A stretch of 39,698 bases of DNA from assembly GCA_965659715.1 (NCBI GenBank), contig CBFHXE010000017.1, forward strand, positions 1 to 39,698, in the 5' to 3' direction. Of the stretch, positions 7,772-16,306 are shown piece after piece (position 1 is the first letter of the stretch; the number at the start of each line of letters is the position of its first letter). The notes under the pieces are model-generated. The model saw only the letters and a list, made by a program, of their open reading frames with translations, searched no databases and was not told the DNA's origin. The DNA is from CABZJG01 sp965659715 (GTDB lineage: Bacteria > Pseudomonadota > Alphaproteobacteria > Rhodobacterales > Rhodobacteraceae). Made by a program: the position numbers and the translations under genes.

Positions 7772-8935
7772 ATGAATAGACGCTTTATTTTGAATTCCTT
7801 ACTGTCTGGGCTTATTTTACCGCTCGTGCCGTCAAAATTAGCATCAGCAGCTGCAAAGACAGGGCGCCGGATTGTTTTGATAGAACTGTCAGGTGCAAAT
7901 GATGGGCTTAATACGGTTATTCCTTTTGCCAATGACCGATATTTTGAACTTCGACCAAATTTGGCAATCGAAACAAAAAATCGCTTTAGTATTTCGAATT
8001 CTCTAGCGTTTCATAGCGCATTAACAGACCTTGGAGATATTTGGGAACGCGGCCAATTGGCCGTTATTCAGGGCCTCGGGTATCCAGGTGCCAATCGGTC
8101 ACATTTCAAATCTATTGCCCTATGGGAAACAGGGGGAGATGGCTCAGGCTCTGGTAAAACGGGTTGGCTTACCGAAGATATTGAAGGCTTGGGAGCCACT
8201 CACGATTTTGATGCGCATGGTATTAGTTTGGATGGCGGGATGGGCGTCTTTACTTCAAAAAACGGTGTATGGTTATCAATGACGTCTGCAGAGCAGTTCA
8301 AGCGCCTAAGCAAAACGACACTGACAGCTAAGTCATCATCTCAAAATCCGGCTCTTGAAATGCTTTTAACGCGTGCTGCAGCATTAAATTCGTCAATGGA
8401 AAGCATTACAAACAAACTTAGCGGCTCGCGAAGCCGTCATTTCAAAATTCGTGCCGGCGATTTGGGGCGTCAGCTCTCTCTTGCATCCACTCTCATCGCT
8501 GCAGGCATTGATAGCCCGGTTCTCAAGGTAAAAATTGACGGCTTCGATACCCACGAAGATCAACCATGGAGACATCAGCGTCTTTTGGAAAACCTTGGGC
8601 GCGCTGTGTCAGGCTTTGCGCAACAAATGCGGAAAATTGGTCAATGGGACAATACTTTGGTTTTGACATATTCCGAGTTTGGTAGACGCGCCGTTGAAAA
8701 TTCAACGAGCGGCACTGATCATGGCACTGCAGCTCCGCATTTTTTAGCAGGCGGGAGCATCAATGGCGGCATTTATGGCAGGCATCCAAGCCTTTCCCGG
8801 CTCGTTGATGGCGATATGCAGTTCACAATGGATTATAGATCAGTTTATGACTGGATCCTGTCGCAATGGTTTGAAATCGAAAATAACAGGTTTAAAGAGT
8901 ATCGGGGAGCTGAATTGAATTCTCTAACATCGTAA
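7772..8935 (+). CDS. DUF1501 domain protein, exported
   Basis: 387 residues of the DUF1501 family, related to the alkaline-phosphatase/sulfatase superfamily. An N-terminal MNRRFILNSLLSGLILPLVPSKLASAAA looks like a Tat-like export signal (Arg-Arg then a hydrophobic stretch). Family motifs follow: ELSGANDGLNTVIPFAND..Y..LRPNL, FHSALTDLGDIWERGQLAVIQGLGYPGANRSHF, and near the C-terminus TYSEFGRRAVEN...DHGTAAPHFLAGG. An AGGG ribosome site lies just before the ATG, and the gene starts 7 nt after the DUF1800 gene, so the two form an operon. The pair is common in bacteria but has no settled biochemical role. The aspartates, histidines and glutamate of the C-terminal block (DTHEDQ, SEFGR, DHG) would fit a metal site. 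Confidence 0.9.
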   Translation: MNRRFILNSLLSGLILPLVPSKLASAAAKTGRRIVLIELSGANDGLNTVIPFANDRYFELRPNLAIETKNRFSISNSLAFHSALTDLGDIWERGQLAVIQGLGYPGANRSHFKSIALWETGGDGSGSGKTGWLTEDIEGLGATHDFDAHGISLDGGMGVFTSKNGVWLSMTSAEQFKRLSKTTLTAKSSSQNPALEMLLTRAAALNSSMESITNKLSGSRSRHFKIRAGDLGRQLSLASTLIAAGIDSPVLKVKIDGFDTHEDQPWRHQRLLENLGRAVSGFAQQMRKIGQWDNTLVLTYSEFGRRAVENSTSGTDHGTAAPHFLAGGSINGGIYGRHPSLSRLVDGDMQFTMDYRSVYDWILSQWFEIENNRFKEYRGAELNSLTS

Positions 8936-8983
8936 ATATACCGCATAATATTTTTGGAAATTAGCGAAGTTTTAAAAAGAAAA

Positions 8984-9004
8984 GGGGCGCCAAAAGACGC
9001 CCCC
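8984..9004 (-). terminator. Rho-independent terminator of the 206-residue protein gene
   Basis: On the - strand GGGGCGTC pairs with GGCGCCCC across TTTT (8 bp including one G-T pair), followed by TTTTTCTTTTT at 8973-8983. It begins 18 nt past the stop codon at 9022. On the + strand there is no T-tract, so it serves the - strand gene. Confidence 0.8.
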
Positions 9005-9021
9005 AGTACCTAAGTCATGGA

Positions 9022-9642
9022 TTAAATTGCCACCAAAATTCTGGATTCAGTCAATGTTCCAAGCTCATTGGCCTTTGAAACCAGATCTGTGAATTCTTCA
9101 TTTTCAACCATCTGATCAACACTTGTGCCCCAATGTTCCATCGAGTTGAAGCGGTAGACCACGCCCATCATTTCATGATCATCCGCAAACGCCGGTACAG
9201 CCACGCCAATGGGGACATCTACAGTTTGCATCAGCGCATCAAGTTTAGGCGCTAGGTCCATAACAGCGCCAATATTATTGCGCGGCATATGATACAAACG
9301 CTGGACCAATACGGGCCGAGGCGGCGTAGTTGGCGCGCCATAAATCATGCGATAGATATTTGGGCCCCTTATATCGCCGGCTGGGTTCGCGCCTCTCTCT
9401 CTGAACAATGCTTGAAATTCAGGATCAGCATTAAAGCTCTGGAATGCACGAGCGCCTTCTTCAAACGATCCATACATGCTTTGAAGATTATAATCTCCTG
9501 CACTGCCGCCTGCCGCAACTTTGAATATTCTCGTAAAGGCGCCATGGCGTGCCATAACTCCAGCGGCGCGGCGCAAGCGGCTTTCAGCAAGTTCTTCTTT
9601 TCCAATATCAGGTGTTACTTCACGTATTGCTATTACAGTCAT
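9022..9642 (-). CDS. Uncharacterised two-domain ferredoxin-fold-like protein
   Basis: 206 residues, not confidently recognised. It appears to hold two related halves of about 100 residues. The first starts VIAIREVTPDIGKEELAESRLRR and the second RPVLVQRLYHMPRNNIGAVMDLAPKLDALM. Each has a beta strand, a long helix and a later strand of the kind seen in dimeric alpha-beta barrel (NIPSNAP/EthD/Dabb) proteins. The second half ends with VVYRFNSMEHWGTSVDQMVENEEFTDLVSKA, typical of NIPSNAP-like spacing. No signal peptide or membrane segment is seen. A GGGGGC stretch shortly upstream of the ATG can act as ribosome site, and a clear intrinsic terminator follows the stop. It is monocistronic, and the region upstream is AT-rich and interrupted by the assembly gap. 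Confidence 0.75.
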   Translation of the reverse strand: MTVIAIREVTPDIGKEELAESRLRRAAGVMARHGAFTRIFKVAAGGSAGDYNLQSMYGSFEEGARAFQSFNADPEFQALFRERGANPAGDIRGPNIYRMIYGAPTTPPRPVLVQRLYHMPRNNIGAVMDLAPKLDALMQTVDVPIGVAVPAFADDHEMMGVVYRFNSMEHWGTSVDQMVENEEFTDLVSKANELGTLTESRILVAI

Positions 9643-9863
9643 TATTGCCCCCTTGGGATTAAATATATTATTCTTAGTGTTATAAATTTTGCAAAATTAA
9701 TTTTTTTTTGTAAATAAATATATTAAAAACAATTAATTTTGCCTCTTAATTGAACTCAATAAATTAATTTTGCCTCTTAATTGAACTCAATATAAGAACA
9801 TTAATTAGTTTTTATTGTTAAAATTTATAACTCATGTTTTTATTACCTCATTAATTTAACTTA
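9643..9863. other. AT-rich intergenic region up to the assembly gap
   Basis: About 220 bases, strongly AT-rich, before the N run. It contains the 31-nt tandem repeat listed separately and presumably the promoter of the 9642 gene. No gene is supported here: the frames reported open across the gap consist mainly of Ns. Confidence 0.7.
9731..9792. repeat. Perfect 31-nt tandem duplication
   Basis: Positions 9731-9761 and 9762-9792 are identical 31-nt copies (core TTTTGCCTCTTAATTGAACT). They lie in AT-rich intergenic DNA 70 bases from the assembly gap. It could be a true minisatellite-like duplication whose copy number collapsed at the gap, or an assembly-end artefact. Confidence 0.95.
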
Positions 9864-9963
9864 NNNNNNNNNNNNNNNNNNNNNNNNNNNNNNNNNNNNN
9901 NNNNNNNNNNNNNNNNNNNNNNNNNNNNNNNNNNNNNNNNNNNNNNNNNNNNNNNNNNNNNNN
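9864..9963. other. Assembly gap (100 Ns)
   Basis: Exactly 100 Ns, a conventional placeholder for a gap of unknown size between contigs. The linkage and spacing of the genes at 9642 and 9972 are therefore not established by this sequence. Confidence 0.98.
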
Positions 9964-9971
9964 GAGTTAAT

Positions 9972-10328
9972 ATGGGCTCTATTGAAGTAAAGAACTTCCA
10001 AAACGATGCAGACGAAGTCAGCACGCCGAACAATGCCTGTGTAGAAACGGTGAATGTTGGTGGCCAACGCGTGATGAGGTTAACTGTTCAACCCGGCTGG
10101 AAATGGTCCCAAGATATCAAGCCTGTTGTCGGAACCGACAGCTGTCAGGCAAAACACCTTGGCGTCATTGTTGAAGGCAGCATCACTTGCCGCCATAATG
10201 ATGGAACCGAAGTAACATATTCTGCAGGAGATGCCTATGCGATCGAACCGGGACATGACGCCTGGGTTGAGGGCGACTCTGCGGCTGTGGCCTATGAGTT
10301 CCATGGCGCTTGGGGGGATAATCACTAA
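9972..10328 (+). CDS. Small cupin-domain protein
   Basis: 118 residues with a single cupin barrel. Blocks are RLTVQPGWKWSQDIKP, CQAKHLGVIVEGSITCRHNDGTEVTYSAGDAYAIEPGHDAWVEGD and AVAYEF. The PGWKWS..I and GVI..G progression resembles cupins found alone in alphaproteobacteria that are annotated only as cupin_2 proteins. The metal-binding histidines are only partly present (His62 in AKHLG; GHD in the second motif), so metal binding is not certain. The ATG is 8 bases after the assembly gap, with GAG just upstream; the true promoter, or an earlier gene of the same operon, is hidden in the gap. Substrate is unknown. Confidence 0.75.
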   Translation: MGSIEVKNFQNDADEVSTPNNACVETVNVGGQRVMRLTVQPGWKWSQDIKPVVGTDSCQAKHLGVIVEGSITCRHNDGTEVTYSAGDAYAIEPGHDAWVEGDSAAVAYEFHGAWGDNH

Positions 10329-10724
10329 ACGAAATTTCCCATTCGAAAATATTGGCGAATAGGTCAGAAATTGATCTTTTTGGCTATATTCTTGGTTTTT
10401 TAAGGCGCGAACCCATACCAAAATCTCAATTTGATACTTAAACATGGATTAATTAATATAACATTCCACCGAATATTTACCGCGATGTGAGATCCAAAGG
10501 CCAAATGCCCGATCGCGGGCCTCACTTTGATATTATCCTGTTTTAAGCTGACTCCGTGAAATTTAAATCTTAGACTTTTTGAAGCTATCAGTTCAAAATT
10601 TTGATATGGCTGTTGGGATTGAATTTGTAAACTGTATGTATCATCCTGAAGAGAGTAGTCCTTGATAATCAGCAGATCGGAGCAAAACGTTTAAGGGCTC
10701 TTTCACTGAAAGCGAGAGGCAAAA
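10329..10724. other. 396-nt intergenic region
   Basis: No convincing gene. It holds one GC-rich hairpin, GCCCG-ATCG-CGGGC at 10507-10520, nested in a wider GTGAG...CTCAC pairing and followed by CACTTTGATATTATCCTGTTTT. This might end the cupin transcript, but it is far from that stop. The ribosome site of the next gene (GAGAGGC) is at the right edge. I see no other repeats or RNA gene. Confidence 0.5.
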
Positions 10725-12713
10725 ATGGCCAAAACAAATAAAATTACAGAACATCCTGACATGGCAATCGAGATGCCGGATGGATGCCGGTTATCCGCCC
10801 GCGTCTGGATGCCTGCCAATGCTATAGACTCGCCCGTTCCTGCCATTTTGGAATTTCTTCCTTATCGCAAACGCGATGGAACAACTGCACGCGATTGCCT
10901 GACACATCCTTATTTTGCAAAAAATGGGTATGCCTGCATTCGAGTGGATATGCGCGGCAATGGCGATAGCCAAGGCATCATGGAGGATGAATATACCGAT
11001 CAAGAACTGAGCGATGCTGAGGCAACCATCGCCTGGCTCGCACAGCAACCTTGGTGCAGTGGCAGCGTTGGCATGATGGGGATCAGTTGGGGCGGGTTTA
11101 ATTCCCTACAAGTGGCTGCGCGTCAGCCATCGGCTTTAAAGGCTATTATTACGCTGTGTTCGACAGTCGACAGATATGCGGATGACATTCATTTCAAGGG
11201 CGGATGCCTGTTAAATGAAAATCTTGGCTGGGGATCGACCATGTGGGCCTATTCATCCCGTGCGCCAGACCCTGCTTTGGTAGGGGATGCGTGGCGCGAT
11301 ATGTGGCTGGCGCGGCTTGAGGCAGAGCCATTTTTACCAGTGGTCTGGCTTTCCCATCAGAACCGAGATGCCTATTGGAAGCATGGCTCAATCTGCGAGG
11401 ATTATTCCGCGATCAAGGCGGCCACATTGGCCGTTGGCGGTTGGGGGGATGGTTACAAAAATACAGTCTCCCATTTGGTCGAAAACCTATCTGCACCTGT
11501 GAAAGGGATTATCGGGCCTTGGGTGCATAAATATCCGCATTTCGCCGTGCCAGAGCCGCGCATTGGGTTTTTACAAGAAGCGCTGCGTTGGTGGGACCAT
11601 TGGCTGAAAGGAAAAGATACTGGGGTCGACAAAGACCCTGATTATACAGCCTATCTCATGGACGGCGTGCGGCCAAAGACTTGGTATGAGCAGCGAACGG
11701 GTCATTGGATTGCCCCAAAGAGCTGGCCGGATGAACTTTGCCATGATCATTGGCATCTACAGCCCGGGGGCATTCTTGCAGGGCAGGCAGCAGATTTAAG
11801 CGAGCTTGTTGCATCGCCGCAAACCTGCGGTGCAGCTGCAGGTGAATATTGCGCTATTTGGCTTGGTCCCGAAATGCCGGGGGATCAGCGCAGCGACGAT
11901 GCGATGTCTGCCTGTTATACATCTGCTCCGCTGATACAGGACTTGGACATTGTGGGCGCCGCTAAAGTCACTCTTAAACTGAGCGCAAATAAACCAGCTG
12001 CGCAGATTGCCGTGCGTTTGAATCACGTACATCCGGACGGGGCATCAACGCGAATTACCTATGGGGTGCTGAATTTATGTCACCGCAACGGCCATGATAC
12101 CGCCGTCCCTTTGGTGCCGGGTGAAACGTTTGAAATTTCCCTAAATCTTGATCAAACGGCATATCGCGTTCCAAAGGATCATTCAATTCGGGTTGCAATT
12201 TCATCCAATTACTGGCCGTTACTCTGGCCAGTCCCTGAGCCTGCTGAACTGCACTTACAGGCAGGCGTGATTGATATTCCCAATCGGCCAAGCGGGACCG
12301 ATGATGAAAGGAACTTCCCAAAACCCGAAACAGACGCACCATGGGACATTGAAACCATCCGCGAGCCTAACCATCAAAGGCGCCATACCAAAGACATGGT
12401 GAACGGATCAGAAACGCTTGAGATTATTGATGATTTTGGATCTGTAAAGGACTTGGACCATGGCTTGGTCAACGGGGGGGTGGCCCGGGAATGGTGGACC
12501 ATTCACCCTGATGATCCGCTTTGTGCAAACGGCCAAACGCACTGGACCTGTGAAAATAGCCGTGGTGATTGGTCTGTTCGCACTGAAACATATGCTAAAA
12601 TGGTTTCCGGTGCCGAGTATTTTCACATTACAGCACGCCTAGAGGCTTATGAAAACGAGGCTTTGATCTTCGAAAAGGATATCTCGCAAAGGATTAAAAG
12701 GGACCTTAGATAA
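10725..12713 (+). CDS. CocE/NonD family alpha/beta hydrolase (X-Pro dipeptidyl-peptidase S15-like)
   Basis: 662 residues. The N-terminal alpha/beta-hydrolase domain shows EFLPYRKRDGT (a Tyr that forms the oxyanion hole in cocaine esterase), RGNGDSQG, and the nucleophile elbow GMMGISWGG with Ser121. Candidate acid and base are in GGWGDGY and GPWVHKYPHF. The C-terminal half has the jelly-roll X-Pro dipeptidyl-peptidase C-domain (VTLKLSANKPAAQIAVRLNHVHPDG, STRITYGVLNL, HSIRVAISSNYWPLLWP). About 100 further residues after the usual end form an extension. The family hydrolyses amide or ester bonds (cocaine esterase, glutaryl acylase, alpha-amino-acid ester hydrolase). It is convergent, 4 nt apart, with a peptide-type ABC transporter operon, so the enzyme may act on what that system imports. 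No signal peptide, so cytoplasmic. RBS GAGAGG. Confidence 0.9.
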   Translation: MAKTNKITEHPDMAIEMPDGCRLSARVWMPANAIDSPVPAILEFLPYRKRDGTTARDCLTHPYFAKNGYACIRVDMRGNGDSQGIMEDEYTDQELSDAEATIAWLAQQPWCSGSVGMMGISWGGFNSLQVAARQPSALKAIITLCSTVDRYADDIHFKGGCLLNENLGWGSTMWAYSSRAPDPALVGDAWRDMWLARLEAEPFLPVVWLSHQNRDAYWKHGSICEDYSAIKAATLAVGGWGDGYKNTVSHLVENLSAPVKGIIGPWVHKYPHFAVPEPRIGFLQEALRWWDHWLKGKDTGVDKDPDYTAYLMDGVRPKTWYEQRTGHWIAPKSWPDELCHDHWHLQPGGILAGQAADLSELVASPQTCGAAAGEYCAIWLGPEMPGDQRSDDAMSACYTSAPLIQDLDIVGAAKVTLKLSANKPAAQIAVRLNHVHPDGASTRITYGVLNLCHRNGHDTAVPLVPGETFEISLNLDQTAYRVPKDHSIRVAISSNYWPLLWPVPEPAELHLQAGVIDIPNRPSGTDDERNFPKPETDAPWDIETIREPNHQRRHTKDMVNGSETLEIIDDFGSVKDLDHGLVNGGVAREWWTIHPDDPLCANGQTHWTCENSRGDWSVRTETYAKMVSGAEYFHITARLEAYENEALIFEKDISQRIKRDLR

Positions 12714-12717
12714 TCGC

Positions 12718-14343
12718 TTAACCTTTCAAATCGGCGCGTTTGGCATTTAGGTTTGTTAGCCAATCTGGATCCATTTCGGGCACGGAAGACAGCAATAACT
12801 CAGTATAATCGGGATGTGGCGGTTGAAAGACTTCGGTTTTTCGGCCCTGTTCAACGACTTTTCCTTCGTTCATGACCACGACCTGATCCGAAATGGCTTT
12901 AACTGTGGAAATATCATGCGTGATAAACAGATAGGTTAGTCCCAATTCCTTTTGCAGACGCAGCAGCAGCTTTAGAATGCCTTCCTGAACGATCTGGTCA
13001 AGGGCCGAGGTAACTTCGTCGCAAATCACAAAATCTGGATTGGCGGCCAAAGCCCGGGCGATACAAATGCGCTGTTTCTGACCCCCTGACAATTCGCTTG
13101 GAAGACGCTCTAGAAAGCGGCCGTCCAGTTCAATCATCTCAAGCAACTCAGTGATACGGTCATTTTTGGCTTTGCCGCGCAGATCAAGATAGAATTCCAG
13201 CGGCCTGCCTATAATATCGCGCACTGTTTGACGGGGGTTCATCGCCGTGTCCGCCATTTGATAAATCATTTGAATACGGCGCTTTTGGTCTTTGCTGCGA
13301 TCTGCCAATGCCGGTGGCAATTCGGTGCCGTCAAAATGAACACTGCCGGCGGTTTGCGGCAGTAGGCCGGTGATCACCCGCGCCGTTGTCGATTTTCCCG
13401 AACCAGACTCGCCAACCACTGCGACAGTTGATCCTTTGGGAACTTCGATATCGACGTCGAACAAAACCTTTGACGCGCCATAGGCGGCATCAATGCCTTT
13501 TAAGGACAAGACGCTCTGACCTATTTCTTGCTCTTGCTTTTCTAACGCACGCACTGACCAAAGCGATTTGGTATAGCTTTCTTTTGGCGTACTTAACATC
13601 TCACGGGTCGGGGCTTCTTCCACCTCATAGCCGTAGCGCAGAACTTTTATAAAATCTGACATCTGGGCTACCACAGCGAGATCATGGGTGATGTAAATCG
13701 CAGCCGTATTAAACTCTTCAACAATTTTGCGCATTGAAGACAACACTTCCACCTGCGTAGTCACATCAAGCGCGGTGGTGGGCTCATCAAAAACAATTAA
13801 ATCTGGTCGCGGAGACATCGCCATGGCCGTCATGACCCGCTGCAATTGTCCGCCAGATACCTGATGGGGGTAGCGGTCACCAATATGCTCAGGATCGGGT
13901 AAATTCAACGCGTCATAAAGGACACAGGCATCACTGTAGGCTTCACTGCGTTCTTTAAGCCCAGAGCGAATTGTCGAAGCCGTGGTTTGCACAATAAGCC
14001 GATGAGCAGGGTTGAATGAAGCTGCAGCCGACTGGGCAACATAAGTCATTCGATTGCCCCAGAATTTTCGCCGCTCAGCATCGCTTAACTTTGCCAAGTC
14101 CACACCGTCAAAGATAATTTCCCCGGCTGTTATCCGGCAACCTGGCTGGGTATAGCCCATAGCGGCAAGACCCAGAGTGGATTTTCCGGCACCAGATTCG
14201 CCAATAAGTCCCATGACCTCACCGCGCCGCAGTGTAAGGTCAACGCCATTGACGATTTCATGCCACTTTTCATCTGAAAACCCTTGGATTTTTAGGCCTT
14301 TGATATCAAGCAGGATATCGCCTTTTGGACTGCTTTTATTCAT
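12718..14343 (-). CDS. Oligopeptide-type ABC transporter, fused double ATPase (DppD-DppF/GsiA type)
   Basis: 541 residues with two complete ABC domains in one chain. The first has GESGAGKST, SGGQLQRV and LIVFDEPTTALD; the second has GESGSGKST, LSGGQKQRI and FVICDEVTSALD. Switch histidines (YITHD, FITHD) are present in both. It energises the permease pair encoded just upstream. An upstream in-frame start at 14385 exists, but the ATG at 14343 gives an 8-nt overlap with the permease stop and begins where the family normally begins (MNKSSPKGDILLDIKGLKI), so I chose it. It is the last gene of the operon, tail-to-tail with the CocE-type hydrolase. Peptide or another amide-containing substrate is inferred only from family. 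Confidence 0.93.
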   Translation of the reverse strand: MNKSSPKGDILLDIKGLKIQGFSDEKWHEIVNGVDLTLRRGEVMGLIGESGAGKSTLGLAAMGYTQPGCRITAGEIIFDGVDLAKLSDAERRKFWGNRMTYVAQSAAASFNPAHRLIVQTTASTIRSGLKERSEAYSDACVLYDALNLPDPEHIGDRYPHQVSGGQLQRVMTAMAMSPRPDLIVFDEPTTALDVTTQVEVLSSMRKIVEEFNTAAIYITHDLAVVAQMSDFIKVLRYGYEVEEAPTREMLSTPKESYTKSLWSVRALEKQEQEIGQSVLSLKGIDAAYGASKVLFDVDIEVPKGSTVAVVGESGSGKSTTARVITGLLPQTAGSVHFDGTELPPALADRSKDQKRRIQMIYQMADTAMNPRQTVRDIIGRPLEFYLDLRGKAKNDRITELLEMIELDGRFLERLPSELSGGQKQRICIARALAANPDFVICDEVTSALDQIVQEGILKLLLRLQKELGLTYLFITHDISTVKAISDQVVVMNEGKVVEQGRKTEVFQPPHPDYTELLLSSVPEMDPDWLTNLNAKRADLKG

Positions 14344-15253
14344 CGCGAATACCACTTGTTTTCTGTAGGAACCAATCCACAACAAAATTCACTGCCACTG
14401 TCAGCAGTGCAATCGCTGATGCGGGCAGCAGGGGGGTCAGACCGGCTTTTAGATCATATTGCGCAAATTGGATTAATGAGGCGTTTTCGCGGACCATTGA
14501 TCCCCAATCCGCAGTCGGTGGTTGAATGCCAACACCCAAGAAAGACAGCGCTGCAATTGCAAGAAACACAAAGCAGAAACGCAGCCCAAACTCAGCAACC
14601 AGAGGGGGCATTATATTGGGCAGAATTTCGCGACGCATAATCCATCCTATGCCTTCGCCCCGTAAGCGTGCCGCTTCGACATAATCCATAACCACAACAT
14701 TCATGGCCACTGCGCGTGTCAGGCGGAACACGCGTGTGCTATCCAGTACGGCAATTATTATAATAAGGTTAACCACAGTTGAGCCAAAAATTGAAAGCAG
14801 TACCAAAGCAAAAATCAGGCTGGGAATGGCCATAAGAACATCCACAGTACGGCTTAGAAATTGATCCAGATAGGATCGATTAATTGCCGCAGCCAGTCCC
14901 AAAGCACCGCCAATTAAAAATGCCAGAAAAGTGGTTGCAACCGCAATGCCAACAGTATTTCGCGCACCAAAAATCATCCGCGAAAATATGTCCCGTCCGA
15001 TTTGATCCGTGCCAAAAATAAACTCGGAGCTCCAAGGCGCATAGGGTGCTGGAAATACCTCAGCTTCGCCATAGGGTGCAAAGAACGGCGCAAAGATTGC
15101 AACAATGGCATAAATAAGAATAACCGCCATCCCAAAGCGGGCGGTCATGGGTGATTTCTTTAAATCCAGCTTTATTCTTGTCCAAAGAGTACGGCGTTCT
15201 TGAAAAGCGCCGACTTCGCCAAGTGCAGAATAGGTTTCAGGTTCTTGTGTCAT
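14336..15253 (-). CDS. Oligopeptide-type ABC transporter permease (DppC type)
   Basis: 305 residues, an inner-membrane permease of the BPD_transp_1 family with the N-terminal OppC-like segment. Features are a first membrane span (AVILIYAIVAIFAPFFAPYG), the DppC signature FGTDQIGRDIFSRMIFGARNT, and the ATPase-contact EAA loop EAARLRGEGIGWIMRREILPN near residues 200-220. It forms the channel with the DppB-type permease whose stop overlaps its ATG by 4 nt (ATGA). It overlaps the downstream ATPase gene by 8 nt, all signs of one transcript. Confidence 0.95.
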   Translation of the reverse strand: MTQEPETYSALGEVGAFQERRTLWTRIKLDLKKSPMTARFGMAVILIYAIVAIFAPFFAPYGEAEVFPAPYAPWSSEFIFGTDQIGRDIFSRMIFGARNTVGIAVATTFLAFLIGGALGLAAAINRSYLDQFLSRTVDVLMAIPSLIFALVLLSIFGSTVVNLIIIIAVLDSTRVFRLTRAVAMNVVVMDYVEAARLRGEGIGWIMRREILPNIMPPLVAEFGLRFCFVFLAIAALSFLGVGIQPPTADWGSMVRENASLIQFAQYDLKAGLTPLLPASAIALLTVAVNFVVDWFLQKTSGIRDE

Positions 15254-16230
15254 TTTGGGTGCAGAAGCCTCGGATTGGTTATGATGCCAATGATATCGGC
15301 CGTCAGATTAAGCAGGATATAGGTCATGGCAAAAATCAGGGCGCAGCCTTGAACGACCGGAATATCCCGACTGGTCACGGCATCCACCATCAGCTGACCG
15401 ACGCCCGGATAGACAAATACCACTTCCACGACCACAACCCCAACCACCAGATATGCAAGATTAAAGGCGATCACAGTGGCAATCGGTGCCCAGGCATTGG
15501 GCAGTGCATGTTTGATGATGATTTCTGTTTGGGATGCGCCAGACAGACGCGCCATTTGGATATAGGGGCTGGCAAGCAAATTTATAATGGCGGCCCGGGT
15601 CATCCGCATCATATGTGCAACAATCACAAGCGTGAGCGTCATAGCGGGCAGGGCGGCTTTAAACATTCGCTCTGCCAAGGGTGTCGCGGCATCTACATTT
15701 GCCAACGATGGAAACACCGGCCAGAGCGAAGCCAGCAGCAAAATAAGAATATAGGCGACGAAAAACTCAGGAAAAGAAATGGTGGTTAACGTGGCCGTAT
15801 TTATGGTGCGATCATAGATCGAGTTGCGATAGAGCGCGCTGGATATACCAAGCGCAAGGGAAATGGGGACCGCTATAATCGCTGTCATAGAGGCCAAAAA
15901 CAAAGTGTTCCACAATCGTGGAGCGATAAGATCTACCACGGGGCGGGACCGGTCTATCCCAGACGCATTCCGGCCAGAGAATGAGGTGCCTAGATCACCT
16001 TGGACAACATTGCCGATCCATTGCGCGTATCGCATGTAAGCGGGTTCATCCAGCCCAAGTTCGCGGCGAAATGCAGCTACAGTTTCTTTGGTGGCAGCCT
16101 GTCCCAGTACGGCTTCGCCAAAGTCACCAGGTAACATTTCGATCGCCGAAAAAATAATGATTGAGACTATAAATAGTGTGGCAAGCCCCAAGCCTAAACG
16201 CTCAAGAACCGTTCTAAATACAGGATGCAA
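15250..16230 (-). CDS. Oligopeptide-type ABC transporter permease (DppB type)
   Basis: 326 residues, inner membrane. DppB-type features are an N-terminal span (LGLGLATLFIVSIIIFSAIEMLPGD), the periplasmic block VAAFRRELGLDEPAYMRYAQWIGNVVQGDLGTSF, several further spans, and an EAA loop at YIQMARLSGASQTEIIIKHALPNAW. The start appears to be TTG at 16230: an in-frame TGA lies two codons upstream, and GGTGA provides a ribosome site. A 76-nt spacer containing a strong hairpin separates it from the binding-protein gene. Confidence 0.93.
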   Translation of the reverse strand: MHPVFRTVLERLGLGLATLFIVSIIIFSAIEMLPGDFGEAVLGQAATKETVAAFRRELGLDEPAYMRYAQWIGNVVQGDLGTSFSGRNASGIDRSRPVVDLIAPRLWNTLFLASMTAIIAVPISLALGISSALYRNSIYDRTINTATLTTISFPEFFVAYILILLLASLWPVFPSLANVDAATPLAERMFKAALPAMTLTLVIVAHMMRMTRAAIINLLASPYIQMARLSGASQTEIIIKHALPNAWAPIATVIAFNLAYLVVGVVVVEVVFVYPGVGQLMVDAVTSRDIPVVQGCALIFAMTYILLNLTADIIGIITNPRLLHPK

Positions 16231-16260
16231 GGGAAATCACCGCTCTGTTAAATTAAGTTA

Positions 16261-16292
16261 TTGTACAGGCCAACAGGGGTCGGCCTGTACAA
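16261..16292 (-). promoter_or_regulatory. Intercistronic hairpin between binding-protein and permease genes
   Basis: TTGTACAGGCC (16261-16271) and GGCCTGTACAA (16282-16292) form a perfect 11-bp stem with a 10-nt loop, between the binding-protein stop and the first permease. No long T-tract follows. Such hairpins after binding-protein genes usually protect the upstream mRNA and reduce read-through, giving more binding protein than permease. Confidence 0.75.
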
Positions 16293-16306
16293 ATATTATT
16301 GCGAAG

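Noticed and set aside
9731..9792. Two direct 31-nt repeats considered as a CRISPR remnant
   Set aside because: The copies abut without spacers and no cas gene is present.
9851..10067. Open frames running through the N block
   Set aside because: They are created by Ns being read as open codons; no real coding sequence is visible.
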